Below the pieces are notes generated by a model, which worked only from the letters and a program-made list of their open reading frames with translations, was not told the DNA's origin and did not search any database. From Leifsonia soli (GTDB lineage: Bacteria; Actinomycetota; Actinomycetes; Actinomycetales; Microbacteriaceae): a stretch of 64,000 bases of DNA. Below, in pieces: positions 41,969 through 50,280 of the stretch; positions within the stretch are counted from its first letter, which is position 1, and every line of letters begins with the position of its first letter. The stretch spans positions 3,844,001 to 3,908,000 of the forward strand of contig NZ_JACCBJ010000001.1 in NCBI RefSeq assembly GCF_013408745.1. Reading direction: 5' to 3'. The position numbers and the translations under genes are program-made.

Positions 41969-43252
41969 GTGTCCGACACTGCTATCGTCTCCACCCGCCT
42001 GAACCCCGACCAGCGCAACGCGTTCATCGCGTCGCTTCTCGGCTGGATGATGGACGCCTTCGACTACTTCATCATCGTGCTCGTGTACGCCGAGATCGGC
42101 GCCGAGTTCCACGTCCCGCTCGAGCAGATGGCGTACCTCACCACCGTCACCCTGATCATGCGTCCCGTCGGCGCCTACCTGTTCGGGCTCTGGGCCGACC
42201 GGGTCGGCCGTCGCATCCCGCTCATGGTCGACGTGTGCTTCTACTCGGTGGCCGGATTCCTGTGCGCGTTCGCCCCCAACTTCACCGTGCTGTTCATCCT
42301 GCGACTGCTGTACGGCATCGGGATGGGCGGCGAGTGGGGCCTCGGCGCCGCCTTGACGATGGAGAAGGTGCCGCGCACCCGCCGAGGCTTCTACTCCGGC
42401 ATCCTGCAGGCGGGCTACTCCGCCGGCTACCTGCTGGCGTCGCTGGCCTTCCTGCTGGTTCACTCGGTGTTCGGGCTGAACTGGCGCTGGATGTTCGCGC
42501 TCAGCATCCTGCCCGCTCTGATCACGCTCATCATCCGCTCGCGCGTGAAGGAGTCGGAGGTGTGGGAGAACACCCGCGAGAAGATGCGGAAGGCCGACAC
42601 CTCCATCCGCCGGGTGTTCTTCGACGGGAAGGTGCTGCGCCGGTTCGTCTACCTCGTGCTGCTGATGGCGGCCTTCAACTGGATGAGCCACGGCACGCAG
42701 GACATCTACCCGACCTTCCTGAAGTCCACCGAGAACGGAGGGGCGGGACTGGATGCGGCGACGGCCGGCTGGATCGCCGTCGTCTACAACATCGGTGCGA
42801 TCGTCGGCTGCATCGTGCTCGGCTCGCTGTCGGACCGCTGGGGACGCAAGGCGACGATCATCCTCGGGGCGGCGCTGACCATCCCGATCATCCCGATCTT
42901 CGCCTTCTCGCCGACGGCGGGGCTGCTGTGCCTCGGCTCCGCGCTCATCCAGTTCACGACGCAGGGCGCCTGGGGCGCCATCCCGGCGCACCTGAACGAG
43001 ATGTCGCCGAATGCCATCCGCGGCTTCTACCCGGGCGTGACGTACCAGCTGGGCAACGTGATCGCGGCATTCAACCTGCCCATCCAGCAGGCGCTCGCCC
43101 CGCAGCTCGGCTACGGCTGGGCGATGGCGTCGACGGTCGGCATCGCGGCGATCGCGGTCATCCTGCTGACCGCCTTCGGCAAGCAGGCCCACGCCATCGA
43201 CTTCGTCGCGGCGGACGCCGCCCCGGCAGTCGAGCCGGCCCCTCGCGGCTGA
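41969..43252 (+). CDS. MFS transporter, sialate:H+ symporter-like sugar/acid transporter
   Basis: A 427-residue 12-helix MFS protein. LLGWMMDAFDYFIIVLVYAE in the first helix, GLWADRVGRRIPLMVDV (motif A) and YGIGMGGEWGLGAALTMEKV are characteristic of the SHS/MHS group that imports sialate, lactate, pyruvate and aromatic acids with protons. GSLSDRWGRKATIILG repeats motif A in the second half. The GTG at 41969 is used because GGAAGGGAA lies just upstream and the extended start at 41915 overlaps the operator. It precedes the Gfo/Idh-DUF993 operon and carries the same operator, so it likely imports that pathway's substrate. Confidence 0.9.
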   Translation: MSDTAIVSTRLNPDQRNAFIASLLGWMMDAFDYFIIVLVYAEIGAEFHVPLEQMAYLTTVTLIMRPVGAYLFGLWADRVGRRIPLMVDVCFYSVAGFLCAFAPNFTVLFILRLLYGIGMGGEWGLGAALTMEKVPRTRRGFYSGILQAGYSAGYLLASLAFLLVHSVFGLNWRWMFALSILPALITLIIRSRVKESEVWENTREKMRKADTSIRRVFFDGKVLRRFVYLVLLMAAFNWMSHGTQDIYPTFLKSTENGGAGLDAATAGWIAVVYNIGAIVGCIVLGSLSDRWGRKATIILGAALTIPIIPIFAFSPTAGLLCLGSALIQFTTQGAWGAIPAHLNEMSPNAIRGFYPGVTYQLGNVIAAFNLPIQQALAPQLGYGWAMASTVGIAAIAVILLTAFGKQAHAIDFVAADAAPAVEPAPRG

Positions 43253-43255
43253 CGT

Positions 43256-43320
43256 CGGTCCCGGTCCCGGTCCCGGTCCCGGTCCCGTCCCGTCCCGTCC
43301 CGGTCCCGGTCCCGGTCCCG
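43256..43320. repeat. GGTCCC hexanucleotide microsatellite
   Basis: About 65 bases after the MFS stop consist of GGTCCC units, interrupted in the middle by three GTCCC units that have lost one G. It lies wholly between genes, about 115 bases upstream of the downstream operator. Such tracts change length by slippage. No coding role is seen. Confidence 0.9.
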
Positions 43321-43382
43321 TGCGTCGGAGATCCGCCCCGATCCGGCCCGAATCTCCATCCGCACCGCGGTCCGTCGGACAT

Positions 43383-43448
43383 GAAGGCGCTTTCCACCGA
43401 CGTTGACATCCCGTTGCCGGCCGAGCTAACGTCGGGTAAGCGCTTTCC
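43383..43448 (+). promoter_or_regulatory. Two LacI-type operator copies before the Gfo/Idh-DUF993 operon
   Basis: GGTAAGCGCTTTCC (43435-43448) matches the site at 41917 over 13 bases. A weaker copy, GAAGGCGCTTTCCA, lies at 43383. The better site is 34 bases upstream of the GTG start. This pairs the MFS transporter and the downstream operon in one regulon. Confidence 0.55.
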
Positions 43449-43482
43449 AAAACCCACCGAGCACCGCTACGAAGGAGTACAC

Positions 43483-44676
43483 GTGTCGTCGATCGGCATC
43501 ATCATGAACGGCGTCTCCGGGCGCATGGGATACCGCCAGCACCTGGTCCGGTCGATCCTCGCCATCCGCGATCAGGGCGGCGTCGAGCTGTCCGACGGAC
43601 GCCGCGTCCAGGTCGTGCCCCTCCTGGTCGGCCGCAGCGAGGAGAAGCTGGCCGAGCTCGCGAAGCGGCACGATATCGCCGACTACACGACCGACCTCGA
43701 CGCCGCCCTCGCCGACGACCGCTGGCAGATCTACGCCGACTTCCTCGTCACCAAAGCGCGCTCGGCGGCGATCCGCAGGGCCATCGCCGCGGGCAAGGCG
43801 ATCTACACCGAGAAGCCCACCGCCGAGAGCTTCGAGGAGGCGCTCGAACTGGCGCGCCTCGCCGCCGACGCGGGCGTCAAGAACGGCGTCGTCCACGACA
43901 AGCTCTACCTGCCCGGGATGCGCAAGCTCAAGCGGCTGATCGACTCCGGCTTCTTCGGCCGCATCCTGTCCGTCCGCGGCGAGTTCGGCTACTGGGTGTT
44001 CGAGGGCGACTGGCAGGCGGCGCAGCGGCCGAGCTGGAACTACCGCGCGGAGGACGGCGGCGGCATCGTCGTCGACATGTTCCCGCACTGGAGCTACGTG
44101 CTCGAGAACCTCTTCGGCCGCGTCGAGTCGGTGTACGCGCAGGCGGTCACCGAGATCCCGCAGCGGGTGGACGAAGGCGGGCAGGCGTACGCGGCGACTG
44201 CGGATGACGCGGCCTACGCGGTCTTCCGGCTGGAGGGCGGCGTCACCGCCCAGCTCAACTCGAGCTGGACGACCCGTGTCAACCGCGACGAGCTGGTCGA
44301 GTTCCAGGTCGACGGCACCCTCGGAAGCGCGGTCGTCGGGCTCTTCGCCTGCAAGATCCAGCCCAGGAACGCGACGCCGAAGCCGGTGTGGAACCCGGAC
44401 CTCGCGGACGAGCACGACTACGCGTCCGACTGGATCGAGTCCCCGGCCAACGAGGTGTTCGAGAACGGCTTCAAGACGCAGTGGGAGGAGTTCCTGCGCC
44501 ACGTGCTGGAGGACGGCCCGCACGGGTTCGACTTCCTCGCAGGCGCGCGCGGCGTGCAGCTCGCCGAGCTCGGCCTGCGGTCGTCGCGAGAGGGACGGCG
44601 GATCGAGCTCCCGGATGTGACGCTCGACACCACTCCGGCGCCGACCGCCTCCGACCTGGAGGCGGCGGCCCGATGA
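43483..44676 (+). CDS. Gfo/Idh/MocA-family oxidoreductase of the DUF993 cluster
   Basis: A 397-residue oxidoreductase. The start SIGIIMNGVSGRMGYRQHL is unusual for the family in having GVSGRMG. IYTEKPTAESFEEAL holds the catalytic lysine, and VVDMFPHWSYVLENLFG supplies the histidine in a variant of the GxHxxD motif. The GTG at 43483 has AAGGAG 5 bases upstream; an in-frame ATG at 43381 would place the operator inside the gene. It overlaps the DUF993 gene by 4 bases. This three-gene order is a recurring actinobacterial arrangement; its substrate is not established. Confidence 0.85.
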   Translation: MSSIGIIMNGVSGRMGYRQHLVRSILAIRDQGGVELSDGRRVQVVPLLVGRSEEKLAELAKRHDIADYTTDLDAALADDRWQIYADFLVTKARSAAIRRAIAAGKAIYTEKPTAESFEEALELARLAADAGVKNGVVHDKLYLPGMRKLKRLIDSGFFGRILSVRGEFGYWVFEGDWQAAQRPSWNYRAEDGGGIVVDMFPHWSYVLENLFGRVESVYAQAVTEIPQRVDEGGQAYAATADDAAYAVFRLEGGVTAQLNSSWTTRVNRDELVEFQVDGTLGSAVVGLFACKIQPRNATPKPVWNPDLADEHDYASDWIESPANEVFENGFKTQWEEFLRHVLEDGPHGFDFLAGARGVQLAELGLRSSREGRRIELPDVTLDTTPAPTASDLEAAAR

Positions 44677-45860
44677 CGGCGACCACCGCGACCGGCACCG
44701 GCACCGCCGTGACGCTGCTCGGCCCCGACGGCGTCACGTCCACCGCCGAGCTCCGCGATGCGCCGGCGTTCACGCGCCCGGCCGCACCGCTGCGGTCGCG
44801 GGTCGCCTACGCGGCGGCCCACGTCATCCCGAAACCCTGGGCGGAGAACGTCCCGGGCGCCCCCGCCGACATCGACTGGGATGCCACGCTCGCGTTCCGC
44901 CGGCACGTGTACTCCTGGGGTCTCGGCGTGGCCGATGCGATGGACACGGCGCAGAGGAACATGGGGCTCGACGCGGCAGCGACACGTGAACTGATCGCGC
45001 GCAGTGCGGCCGACGCCCGCGACGCCGGCGGATCGGTCGTCGCCGGTGTCAACACCGACCACGTCGACAATCCGGCCATCCCGCTGGACGCGGTGATCGA
45101 CGCGTACACGGAGCAGCTGCACTTCACCGAGGACGCCGGGGCCGGGGTCGTCCTCATGGCGAGCCGCCACCTGGCCAGGGCGGCGGAGTCGCCGGCCGAC
45201 TACGAGCGCGTCTACGGCCGGGTGCTCGCCGCGGCGTCGGCGCCGGTCGTGCTGCACTGGCTCGGGCCGGCATTCGACCCCGCGCTCGCCGGCTACTTCG
45301 GGTCCGGCGACGTCGCCGCGGCGAGCGAGACCGTGCTGCGCATCATCGAGGCGGCAGACGGCCGGGTCTCCGGCATCAAGATGAGCCTCCTCGACGCGGA
45401 CGCGGAGCGCTCGCTGCGCGCGCGTCTGCCGGAGGAGGTCCGCATGTTCACCGGGGACGACTTCAACTACGTCGAGCTGATCGAGGACGACGGCTCCGGC
45501 CATTCGGACGCGCTGCTCGGCGCCTTCGCGGCCCTGGCCCCGGCGGCCTCCGCCGCGATCCAGGCGCTCGACCGGGACGACACGGAGCAGTACCGGAGCA
45601 TCCTCGAGCCCACGCAGGAGTTGTCGCGGCAGGTCTTCGCGGCGCCGACGTTCCACTACAAGACCGGCGTGGCCTTCCTCTCCTGGCTCAACGGCCACCA
45701 GCAGTCGTTCTCGATGGTCGGCGGTCTGCACTCCGCCCGCAGCCTGCCCCACCTGTCGGAGATCGTGCGGCTCGCCGGGGACTGCGGCGCCCTGGAGCGG
45801 CCCGGCCTCGCCGCCGAGCGCTGGACGTCGCTGCTCCGCCTGAACGGGATCGTCGGATGA
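44673..45860 (+). CDS. DUF993 family protein, dihydrodipicolinate-synthase-like TIM barrel
   Basis: A 395-residue protein recognisable as DUF993 by PLRSRVAYAAAHVIPKPWAE, PADIDWDATLAFRRHVYSWG and LGVADAMDTAQRNMGLD. The remainder follows a dihydrodipicolinate-synthase-like barrel (VVLHWLGPAFDPALAGYF, GIKMSLLDADAERSLRARLP with a lysine at the Schiff-base position of this fold). The C-terminal part contains FLSWLNGHQQSFSMVGGLHS. An aldolase or lyase acting on a keto-sugar is a reasonable inference, but no activity is established for the family to my knowledge. It overlaps both neighbours by 4 bases. Confidence 0.85.
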   Translation: MTATTATGTGTAVTLLGPDGVTSTAELRDAPAFTRPAAPLRSRVAYAAAHVIPKPWAENVPGAPADIDWDATLAFRRHVYSWGLGVADAMDTAQRNMGLDAAATRELIARSAADARDAGGSVVAGVNTDHVDNPAIPLDAVIDAYTEQLHFTEDAGAGVVLMASRHLARAAESPADYERVYGRVLAAASAPVVLHWLGPAFDPALAGYFGSGDVAAASETVLRIIEAADGRVSGIKMSLLDADAERSLRARLPEEVRMFTGDDFNYVELIEDDGSGHSDALLGAFAALAPAASAAIQALDRDDTEQYRSILEPTQELSRQVFAAPTFHYKTGVAFLSWLNGHQQSFSMVGGLHSARSLPHLSEIVRLAGDCGALERPGLAAERWTSLLRLNGIVG

Positions 45861-46729
45861 CCCCCGACCCGCGCCTCTCGATCAACCAGGCGACCATCAA
45901 GTACGCCGCGCTCGCCGACGCGCTCGGCGTGGTCGCCGCAGCCGGGGTCGAGGCGATCGGGCTGTGGCGAGAGCCCGTGGCCGAGGTGGGGCTGGATGCG
46001 GCGGTGCGGATGCTCGCCGACTCCGGTCTGCGCGTGTCGAGTCTGTGCCGGGGAGGCTTCTTCACCGCTCCGGAGGGCGCCCAGCGGCGCGCGGCCCTGG
46101 ACGAGAACCGGCGCGCGATCGAGGAGACGGCAGCGCTCGCCGCGGCCGGCGCCCCCGGGTCCGCTGCTGTGCTCGTGCTGGTCGCCGGCGGCCTGCCGGA
46201 CGGCTCCCGAGACCTCGTCGGCGCACGCCGCCGGGTGGCCGATGCGATCGCCGAGCTGGAACCGGACGCCCGCGCGGCCGGCGTCACGCTCGCCATCGAG
46301 GCGCTGCACCCGATGTACGCCGCCGACCGCGCGGTCGTGTCGACGCTCGGTCAGGCGCTCGACCTCGCCGAGCCCTTCCCGTCGGAGTCGGTCGGCGTGG
46401 TCGTGGACACCTTCCACCTGTGGTGGGACCCCGACCTGTCGGCGCAGATCGCCCGGGCCGGCCGCGGAGGCCGCATCGCGTCCTACCAGGTCTGCGACTG
46501 GGTGACGCCGCTGCCCGCGGACGTGCTGCTGGCCCGCGGGATGATGGGGGACGGCCACATCGACTTCGCGCCGATCAGCGCGGCCGTCGCCGAGGCCGGC
46601 TACACCAGCGACGTGGAGGTCGAGATCTTCAACGAGGCGATCTGGGCGGCGGACCCCGCGGCGGTCGTCGCCCGCACGGCGCAGGCCTTCGACCGCGCGG
46701 TCGGACTGCGGTCTGCCGGGCGGGCGTGA
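45857..46729 (+). CDS. Sugar phosphate isomerase/epimerase-like TIM barrel of the DUF993 cluster
   Basis: A 290-residue TIM-barrel protein. SINQATIKYAALADALGVVA starts the fold, VTLAIEALHPMYAADRAV provides a metal-site glutamate, VGVVVDTFHLWWDPDLSAQI the Asp and His, and SYQVCDWVTPLPADVL and DGHIDFAPI complete the site. It differs in sequence from the two other barrel proteins in the window. It overlaps the DUF993 gene by 4 bases and ends the trio; the glycerate kinase starts 52 bases later. Isomerisation of a keto-sugar before aldol cleavage is a plausible role. Confidence 0.8.
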   Translation: MTPDPRLSINQATIKYAALADALGVVAAAGVEAIGLWREPVAEVGLDAAVRMLADSGLRVSSLCRGGFFTAPEGAQRRAALDENRRAIEETAALAAAGAPGSAAVLVLVAGGLPDGSRDLVGARRRVADAIAELEPDARAAGVTLAIEALHPMYAADRAVVSTLGQALDLAEPFPSESVGVVVDTFHLWWDPDLSAQIARAGRGGRIASYQVCDWVTPLPADVLLARGMMGDGHIDFAPISAAVAEAGYTSDVEVEIFNEAIWAADPAAVVARTAQAFDRAVGLRSAGRA

Positions 46730-46781
46730 AGCGGCGGCCGATGCCGGGTCGCTGCCACCGCATCCATGCGAAGGTGGAGGC

Positions 46782-47897
46782 ATGAGCGTCATCGTCGTCG
46801 CGCCCGACTCGTTCAAGGGGTCGGCGTCCGCCGCGGAGGTCGCCGCCGCGCTGGCCGGGGGCTGGGCCGCCGAGCGGCCGGGCGACCGCGTCGTCCGTGC
46901 GCCCATGGCGGACGGCGGAGAGGGCACTCTGGACGCGTTCGAGGCGGCGATCGCCGGCGCCGTCCGGCATCCTGTGCGCGTCCTCGGTCCGGACGACGCG
47001 GAGGTGGACGCGGAGGTGGACGCCTCCTGGCTGATGCTTCCGGACGGCACGGCGGTCGTCGAGCTCGCGGAGACCAGCGGGCTCGGCCGGATGCCGCGGC
47101 TGGCCCCGTTCGCCGCGCACACGGTGGGGTTCGGGCAGGCGATCGCGGACGCGCTGGACGCGGGGGCGCGTTCGCTGCTCCTCGCGATCGGAGGCAGCGC
47201 GTCCACCGACGGAGGGGCAGGAGCGCTGACGGCGCTCGGCGCGCGGTTCGTGGACGCCGACGGTCGCGACATCCCGCGCGGCAATCTCGGGCTGGCCTCC
47301 GTGGTCCGTGCCGATCTCGGCGGGCTGGCCGCGCTGCCGCCGGGCGGGGCGCGGATCCTCGGCGATGTCACCAGTCCGCTGCTCGGGCCCCTGGGTGCAG
47401 CCGCCGTGTTCGGACCGCAGAAGGGCGCGACCGAGCGGGATGTGCCGGTGCTGGAGGAGGGCCTTCGTCGCCTCGCCGAGGCCCTCGGGGCGGCCGGCGC
47501 CGAAACGGATCCCGCGGAGCCCGGCGCGGGTGCAGCGGGAGGGACCGGCTTCGGCCTGCTGGTGTGGGGCGCGCGGATGGCGCCGGGCGCGGCAGCGGTC
47601 GGCGACGCCCTGGGACTGCCGTCGACCATCGCCGAGGCGGATGCGGTCATCACGGGGGAGGGGCGCTTCGACAGCCAGTCCGCGTCGGGGAAGGTGCCGA
47701 CGTACGTCGCGGGGCTCGCGCACGGCGCGGGCGCGTCCGTCCTGCTCGCCGCCGGCAGCATCCAGGCGCCGACCACGGGCTTCGCCGATGCCGTCGCGCT
47801 GGCGGACCTCGCCGGCTCGGCCGACGCCGCCATCGCCGACCCGGACCGCTGGGCCCGCGCCGCCGGCGCCGCCCTCGCCCGCCGCTTCCGTCCCTGA
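46782..47897 (+). CDS. glxK: Glycerate 2-kinase
   Basis: A 371-residue kinase of the GlxK/GarK family. IVVAPDSFKGSASAAEVAAA opens the protein and PMADGGEGTLDAFEAA follows near residue 40, both diagnostic. LLLAIGGSASTDGGAGALTA and GEGRFDSQSASGKVPTYVA mark the two-domain active-site cleft. It would convert glycerate to 2-phosphoglycerate with ATP. GGTGGAG stands 4 bases before the ATG. Position after the Gfo/Idh-DUF993-barrel trio suggests that trio yields a C3 acid such as glycerate or tartronate semialdehyde (inference). It ends just before a long palindromic repeat. The symbol garK would be equally fitting. Confidence 0.9.
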   Translation: MSVIVVAPDSFKGSASAAEVAAALAGGWAAERPGDRVVRAPMADGGEGTLDAFEAAIAGAVRHPVRVLGPDDAEVDAEVDASWLMLPDGTAVVELAETSGLGRMPRLAPFAAHTVGFGQAIADALDAGARSLLLAIGGSASTDGGAGALTALGARFVDADGRDIPRGNLGLASVVRADLGGLAALPPGGARILGDVTSPLLGPLGAAAVFGPQKGATERDVPVLEEGLRRLAEALGAAGAETDPAEPGAGAAGGTGFGLLVWGARMAPGAAAVGDALGLPSTIAEADAVITGEGRFDSQSASGKVPTYVAGLAHGAGASVLLAAGSIQAPTTGFADAVALADLAGSADAAIADPDRWARAAGAALARRFRP

Positions 47898-47907
47898 CCC
47901 CTCCCCA

Positions 47908-47973
47908 CCGTCGAGTACGCAAAAACTGCACGCCACACGCCGTGCGAGCGTGCAATTTGTGCGTACTCGACGG
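47908..47973. repeat. Palindromic repeat element B, copy 1
   Basis: A 25-base arm (47908-47932) pairs with 47949-47973 at 23 positions around a 16-base loop. The arm begins CCGTCGAGTACGC and ends TGCACG. It lies between convergent glxK and the gntR-like gene, so it can terminate both. A second copy is at 52310-52382, where the A-T pair at 47917/47964 is a C-G pair, a compensatory change. A G-rich tract follows it. Confidence 0.75.
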
Positions 47974-48006
47974 AGGGGGCGGAGGTGGCGGAGGGGGCGG
48001 AGGGGG
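47972..48006. repeat. G-rich tract beside palindromic element B
   Basis: A 35-base run made of GGAGGGGGC and GGAGGTGGC units on the plus strand directly follows element B copy 1 and runs up to the end of the gntR-like gene. Similar tracts follow the related hairpins at 52383 and 60452. It could form a G-quadruplex. Confidence 0.6.
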
Positions 48007-48696
48007 TCAGCGCGGCGCGGTGAGGGCTGCGCTGGCCTCCTCGACGATGGCGCGCGTCGCCGCCTCGGCGGCGGCCGCGTCGCCGCGGCGGACCGCAGCG
48101 GCGACGTCCTCGTGCAACCGGATCGCCTCGGGGTTCGCGGTGTCGGGCATCAGCGCATGCACGGTTCGCCCGTTCAACGCCTCGGCCACGGCGGCGCTGA
48201 GCGCCGCGAACACCGGGTTGCCGGACGCCTCCAGCAGCACCCTGTGGAAGTCGCGGTCGTGCGCCAGGTACTCCTCGCGGTCCGCGGACCGCTGGGTCGC
48301 CGCCATGCCGACGATCGCGGCGGTCAGCTCTCCGCACTGGGCGGGGGTGGCCCTGGTGCTGGCCAGTCGCGCGGCCACCGGTTCGACGGCGAGGCGCAGC
48401 TCGCCCAGCTCCGCGAGCGCGGTCAAGCGGTCGGGGCCGGCGAGCCGCCAGCTGAGGATGCGCGGATCGAGCGCCTGCCAGGAGGACGCGGGGAGGACGA
48501 CCGTCCCTCGACGGCGCCTGGCCTGCACGAGCCCCAGCGACTCGAGCACGCGGATGCACTCGCGCAGCACGGTCCGGGAGAGGCCGAGTCCCTCCGGCGT
48601 CAGGACCGTTCCGACCGGGATGTCGCCCGCGACGATCCTGGCGCCGAGGGAGGCGATGGCCTGCTCGTGCTGGGAGGCGTGCGCTGCCGGGGTCAC
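48007..48696 (-). CDS. GntR-family (FadR/FCD type) regulator of gluconate genes
   Basis: A 229-residue regulator. An N-terminal winged helix (IPVGTVLTPEGLGLSRTVLR, ECIRVLESLGLVQARRRRGT) is joined to an all-helical FCD domain with LAHDRDFHRVLLEASGNPVF providing the metal/effector-site Asp and His. It is divergent from the gluconate permease gene, the typical position for a gluconate or sugar-acid repressor. The GTG at 48696 lies 5 bases after a GATAAT hexamer on the minus strand, so a leaderless message is likely. An inverted repeat between the two start codons is the probable operator. Confidence 0.85.
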   Translation of the reverse strand: MTPAAHASQHEQAIASLGARIVAGDIPVGTVLTPEGLGLSRTVLRECIRVLESLGLVQARRRRGTVVLPASSWQALDPRILSWRLAGPDRLTALAELGELRLAVEPVAARLASTRATPAQCGELTAAIVGMAATQRSADREEYLAHDRDFHRVLLEASGNPVFAALSAAVAEALNGRTVHALMPDTANPEAIRLHEDVAAAVRRGDAAAAEAATRAIVEEASAALTAPR

Positions 48697-48745
48697 GCTC
48701 CATTATCGGCGCATCCGAGAGATCGGGTCAAAGCGGTTCGCAATG

Positions 48746-48788
48746 CTGATAAATCGGTCATTATCCACACCGATTAGACACAAATCAG
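48746..48788. promoter_or_regulatory. Inverted-repeat operator in the gluconate divergent promoter
   Basis: AATCGGT (48752-48758) and ACCGATT (48769-48775) form a perfect 7-bp inverted repeat with a 10-base spacer; CTGAT (48746) and ATCAG (48784) flank it as an outer pair. It is placed between the regulator and permease genes and is AT-richer than its surroundings. It is probably bound by the FCD-type regulator. Confidence 0.6.
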
Positions 48789-48840
48789 GTTTATTCCTAG
48801 AGTGTTCGTGCCCCATCCGGAATCACGACCGAGGACGTTC

Positions 48841-50280
48841 ATGACCCCCACCCTGTTCACGCACGCGGCACCCGCGGCACTCGCCGTCGCCGCGGCGGCC
48901 CCCGCTCCCGCGCCCCACCCCAGCGCACCCGAGGGACAGCTCATCGTCGCCGCGCTGGCCGGCATCGCCGTCATCGTTGTGCTGATCACCTGGCTCAAGC
49001 TGCACCCGTTCCTCTCGCTCCTGCTCGGCTCGCTCGTCGCGGGACTGGCGGCGGGCCTGGCCGCGGATGCGGCGATCGGGAGCTTCATCACCGGCTTCGG
49101 CAACACCATGGGCAGCGTCGGCGTGCTCATCGGCCTCGGCGCGATGTACGGCAAGCTCCTCGCCGACTCCGGCGGCGCCGACCGCATCGTCGACACGCTG
49201 GTCTCGCGCACCAGCGCCCGTCTCCTGCCGTGGACGATGGGAGCCGTCGGCGCCATCATCGGCCTCCCGATGTTCTTCGAGGTCGGCCTCGTGCTGCTGA
49301 TGCCGGTGATCATCCTGGTCACCCGGCGCTCGGGACTCCCGCTGATGCGCATCGCCCTCCCCACCATCGCGGGCCTCTCCGCCATGCACGGCCTGGTGCC
49401 CCCGCATCCCGGACCGCTGGTCGCGATCGGCGCGCTCGGCGCCAACCTCGGTCTCACGCTGGCCTTCGGCGTGATCGTCGCCATCCCGACGATCGCGGTC
49501 GCCGGCCCGCTGTTCAGCCGGCTGGCCGCGCGATGGGTGCCGGTCGGGGTCCCCGACCTGTTCGTCCCGGAGGAGGGAGATGGGCCGGCTCGTCGTCGGC
49601 CGTCGTTCGGCGCTGCGCTGATCAGCATCCTGCTGCCCGTCATCCTCATGCTCGGCAAGGCTGTCGCCGACATCGCCGCGCCCGATGCTGCGCCGGTCTG
49701 GAAGGTCGTCCTGGACTTCCTGGGCACGCCCGTCATCGCGCTCACCATCGCGGTGCTCGCGGGCCTTCTGCTGCTCGGCCTCGGCGGCGGGATGAACCGT
49801 GCGGCCATGCAGACCAGTCTCGCCGCCTCGCTTCCGCCGATCGCGGGCATCCTGCTCATCGTCGGCGCCGGCGGCGGGTTCAAGCAGGTGCTCGTCGACA
49901 CCGGCATCGGCCAGGTCATCGCGGGATGGGCGACCGGCGCGAGCGGGATCGTCGTCCTGCTGCTCGCCTGGACCGTCGCCGCGCTGATCCGCATCGCGAC
50001 CGGCTCGGCGACGGTCGCGACCGTCACCGCCGCCGGCATCCTGCTCCCGCTCACCGAGCACCTGTCGACCCCGATGGTGTCGCTGATGGTGCTGGCGATC
50101 GGCGCGGGCTCGGTGTTCCTGTCGCACGTCAACGACGCCGGATTCTGGCTGGTGAAGGAGTACCTGGGCCTCAGCATCCCGCAGACGCTGAAGAGCTGGA
50201 CCGTGCTGGAGTGCCTGGTCTCTCTCGTCGGGCTGGCCGGTGTGCTGATCCTGAGCCTGTTCGTCGGCGGCCTCGGGTGA
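48841..50280 (+). CDS. gntP: Gluconate:H+ symporter, GntP family
   Basis: A 479-residue permease with about 12 to 14 hydrophobic segments. TWLKLHPFLSLLLGSLVAG, GFGNTMGSVGVLIGLGAMYG, GGADRIVDTLVSR and GLPMFFEVGLVLLMPVI are strong GntP-family phrases; FLSHVNDAGFWLVKEYLGLS closes the protein. It imports gluconate or a related sugar acid with protons. The ATG at 48841 has GAGGA 8 bases upstream. The gluconokinase gene starts inside its stop codon as GTGA, fixing the pathway. Confidence 0.92.
   Translation: MTPTLFTHAAPAALAVAAAAPAPAPHPSAPEGQLIVAALAGIAVIVVLITWLKLHPFLSLLLGSLVAGLAAGLAADAAIGSFITGFGNTMGSVGVLIGLGAMYGKLLADSGGADRIVDTLVSRTSARLLPWTMGAVGAIIGLPMFFEVGLVLLMPVIILVTRRSGLPLMRIALPTIAGLSAMHGLVPPHPGPLVAIGALGANLGLTLAFGVIVAIPTIAVAGPLFSRLAARWVPVGVPDLFVPEEGDGPARRRPSFGAALISILLPVILMLGKAVADIAAPDAAPVWKVVLDFLGTPVIALTIAVLAGLLLLGLGGGMNRAAMQTSLAASLPPIAGILLIVGAGGGFKQVLVDTGIGQVIAGWATGASGIVVLLLAWTVAALIRIATGSATVATVTAAGILLPLTEHLSTPMVSLMVLAIGAGSVFLSHVNDAGFWLVKEYLGLSIPQTLKSWTVLECLVSLVGLAGVLILSLFVGGLG

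Noticed and set aside
43381..43482. Upstream in-frame ATG start for the Gfo/Idh gene, adding 34 residues
   Set aside because: The extension would contain both operator copies and lacks a ribosome site, while the GTG at 43483 has AAGGAG at good spacing.
45656..48703. About 1015-codon minus-strand frame opposite the isomerase, glycerate kinase and regulator
   Set aside because: Shadow frame; it runs through palindromic element B and over well-supported genes.
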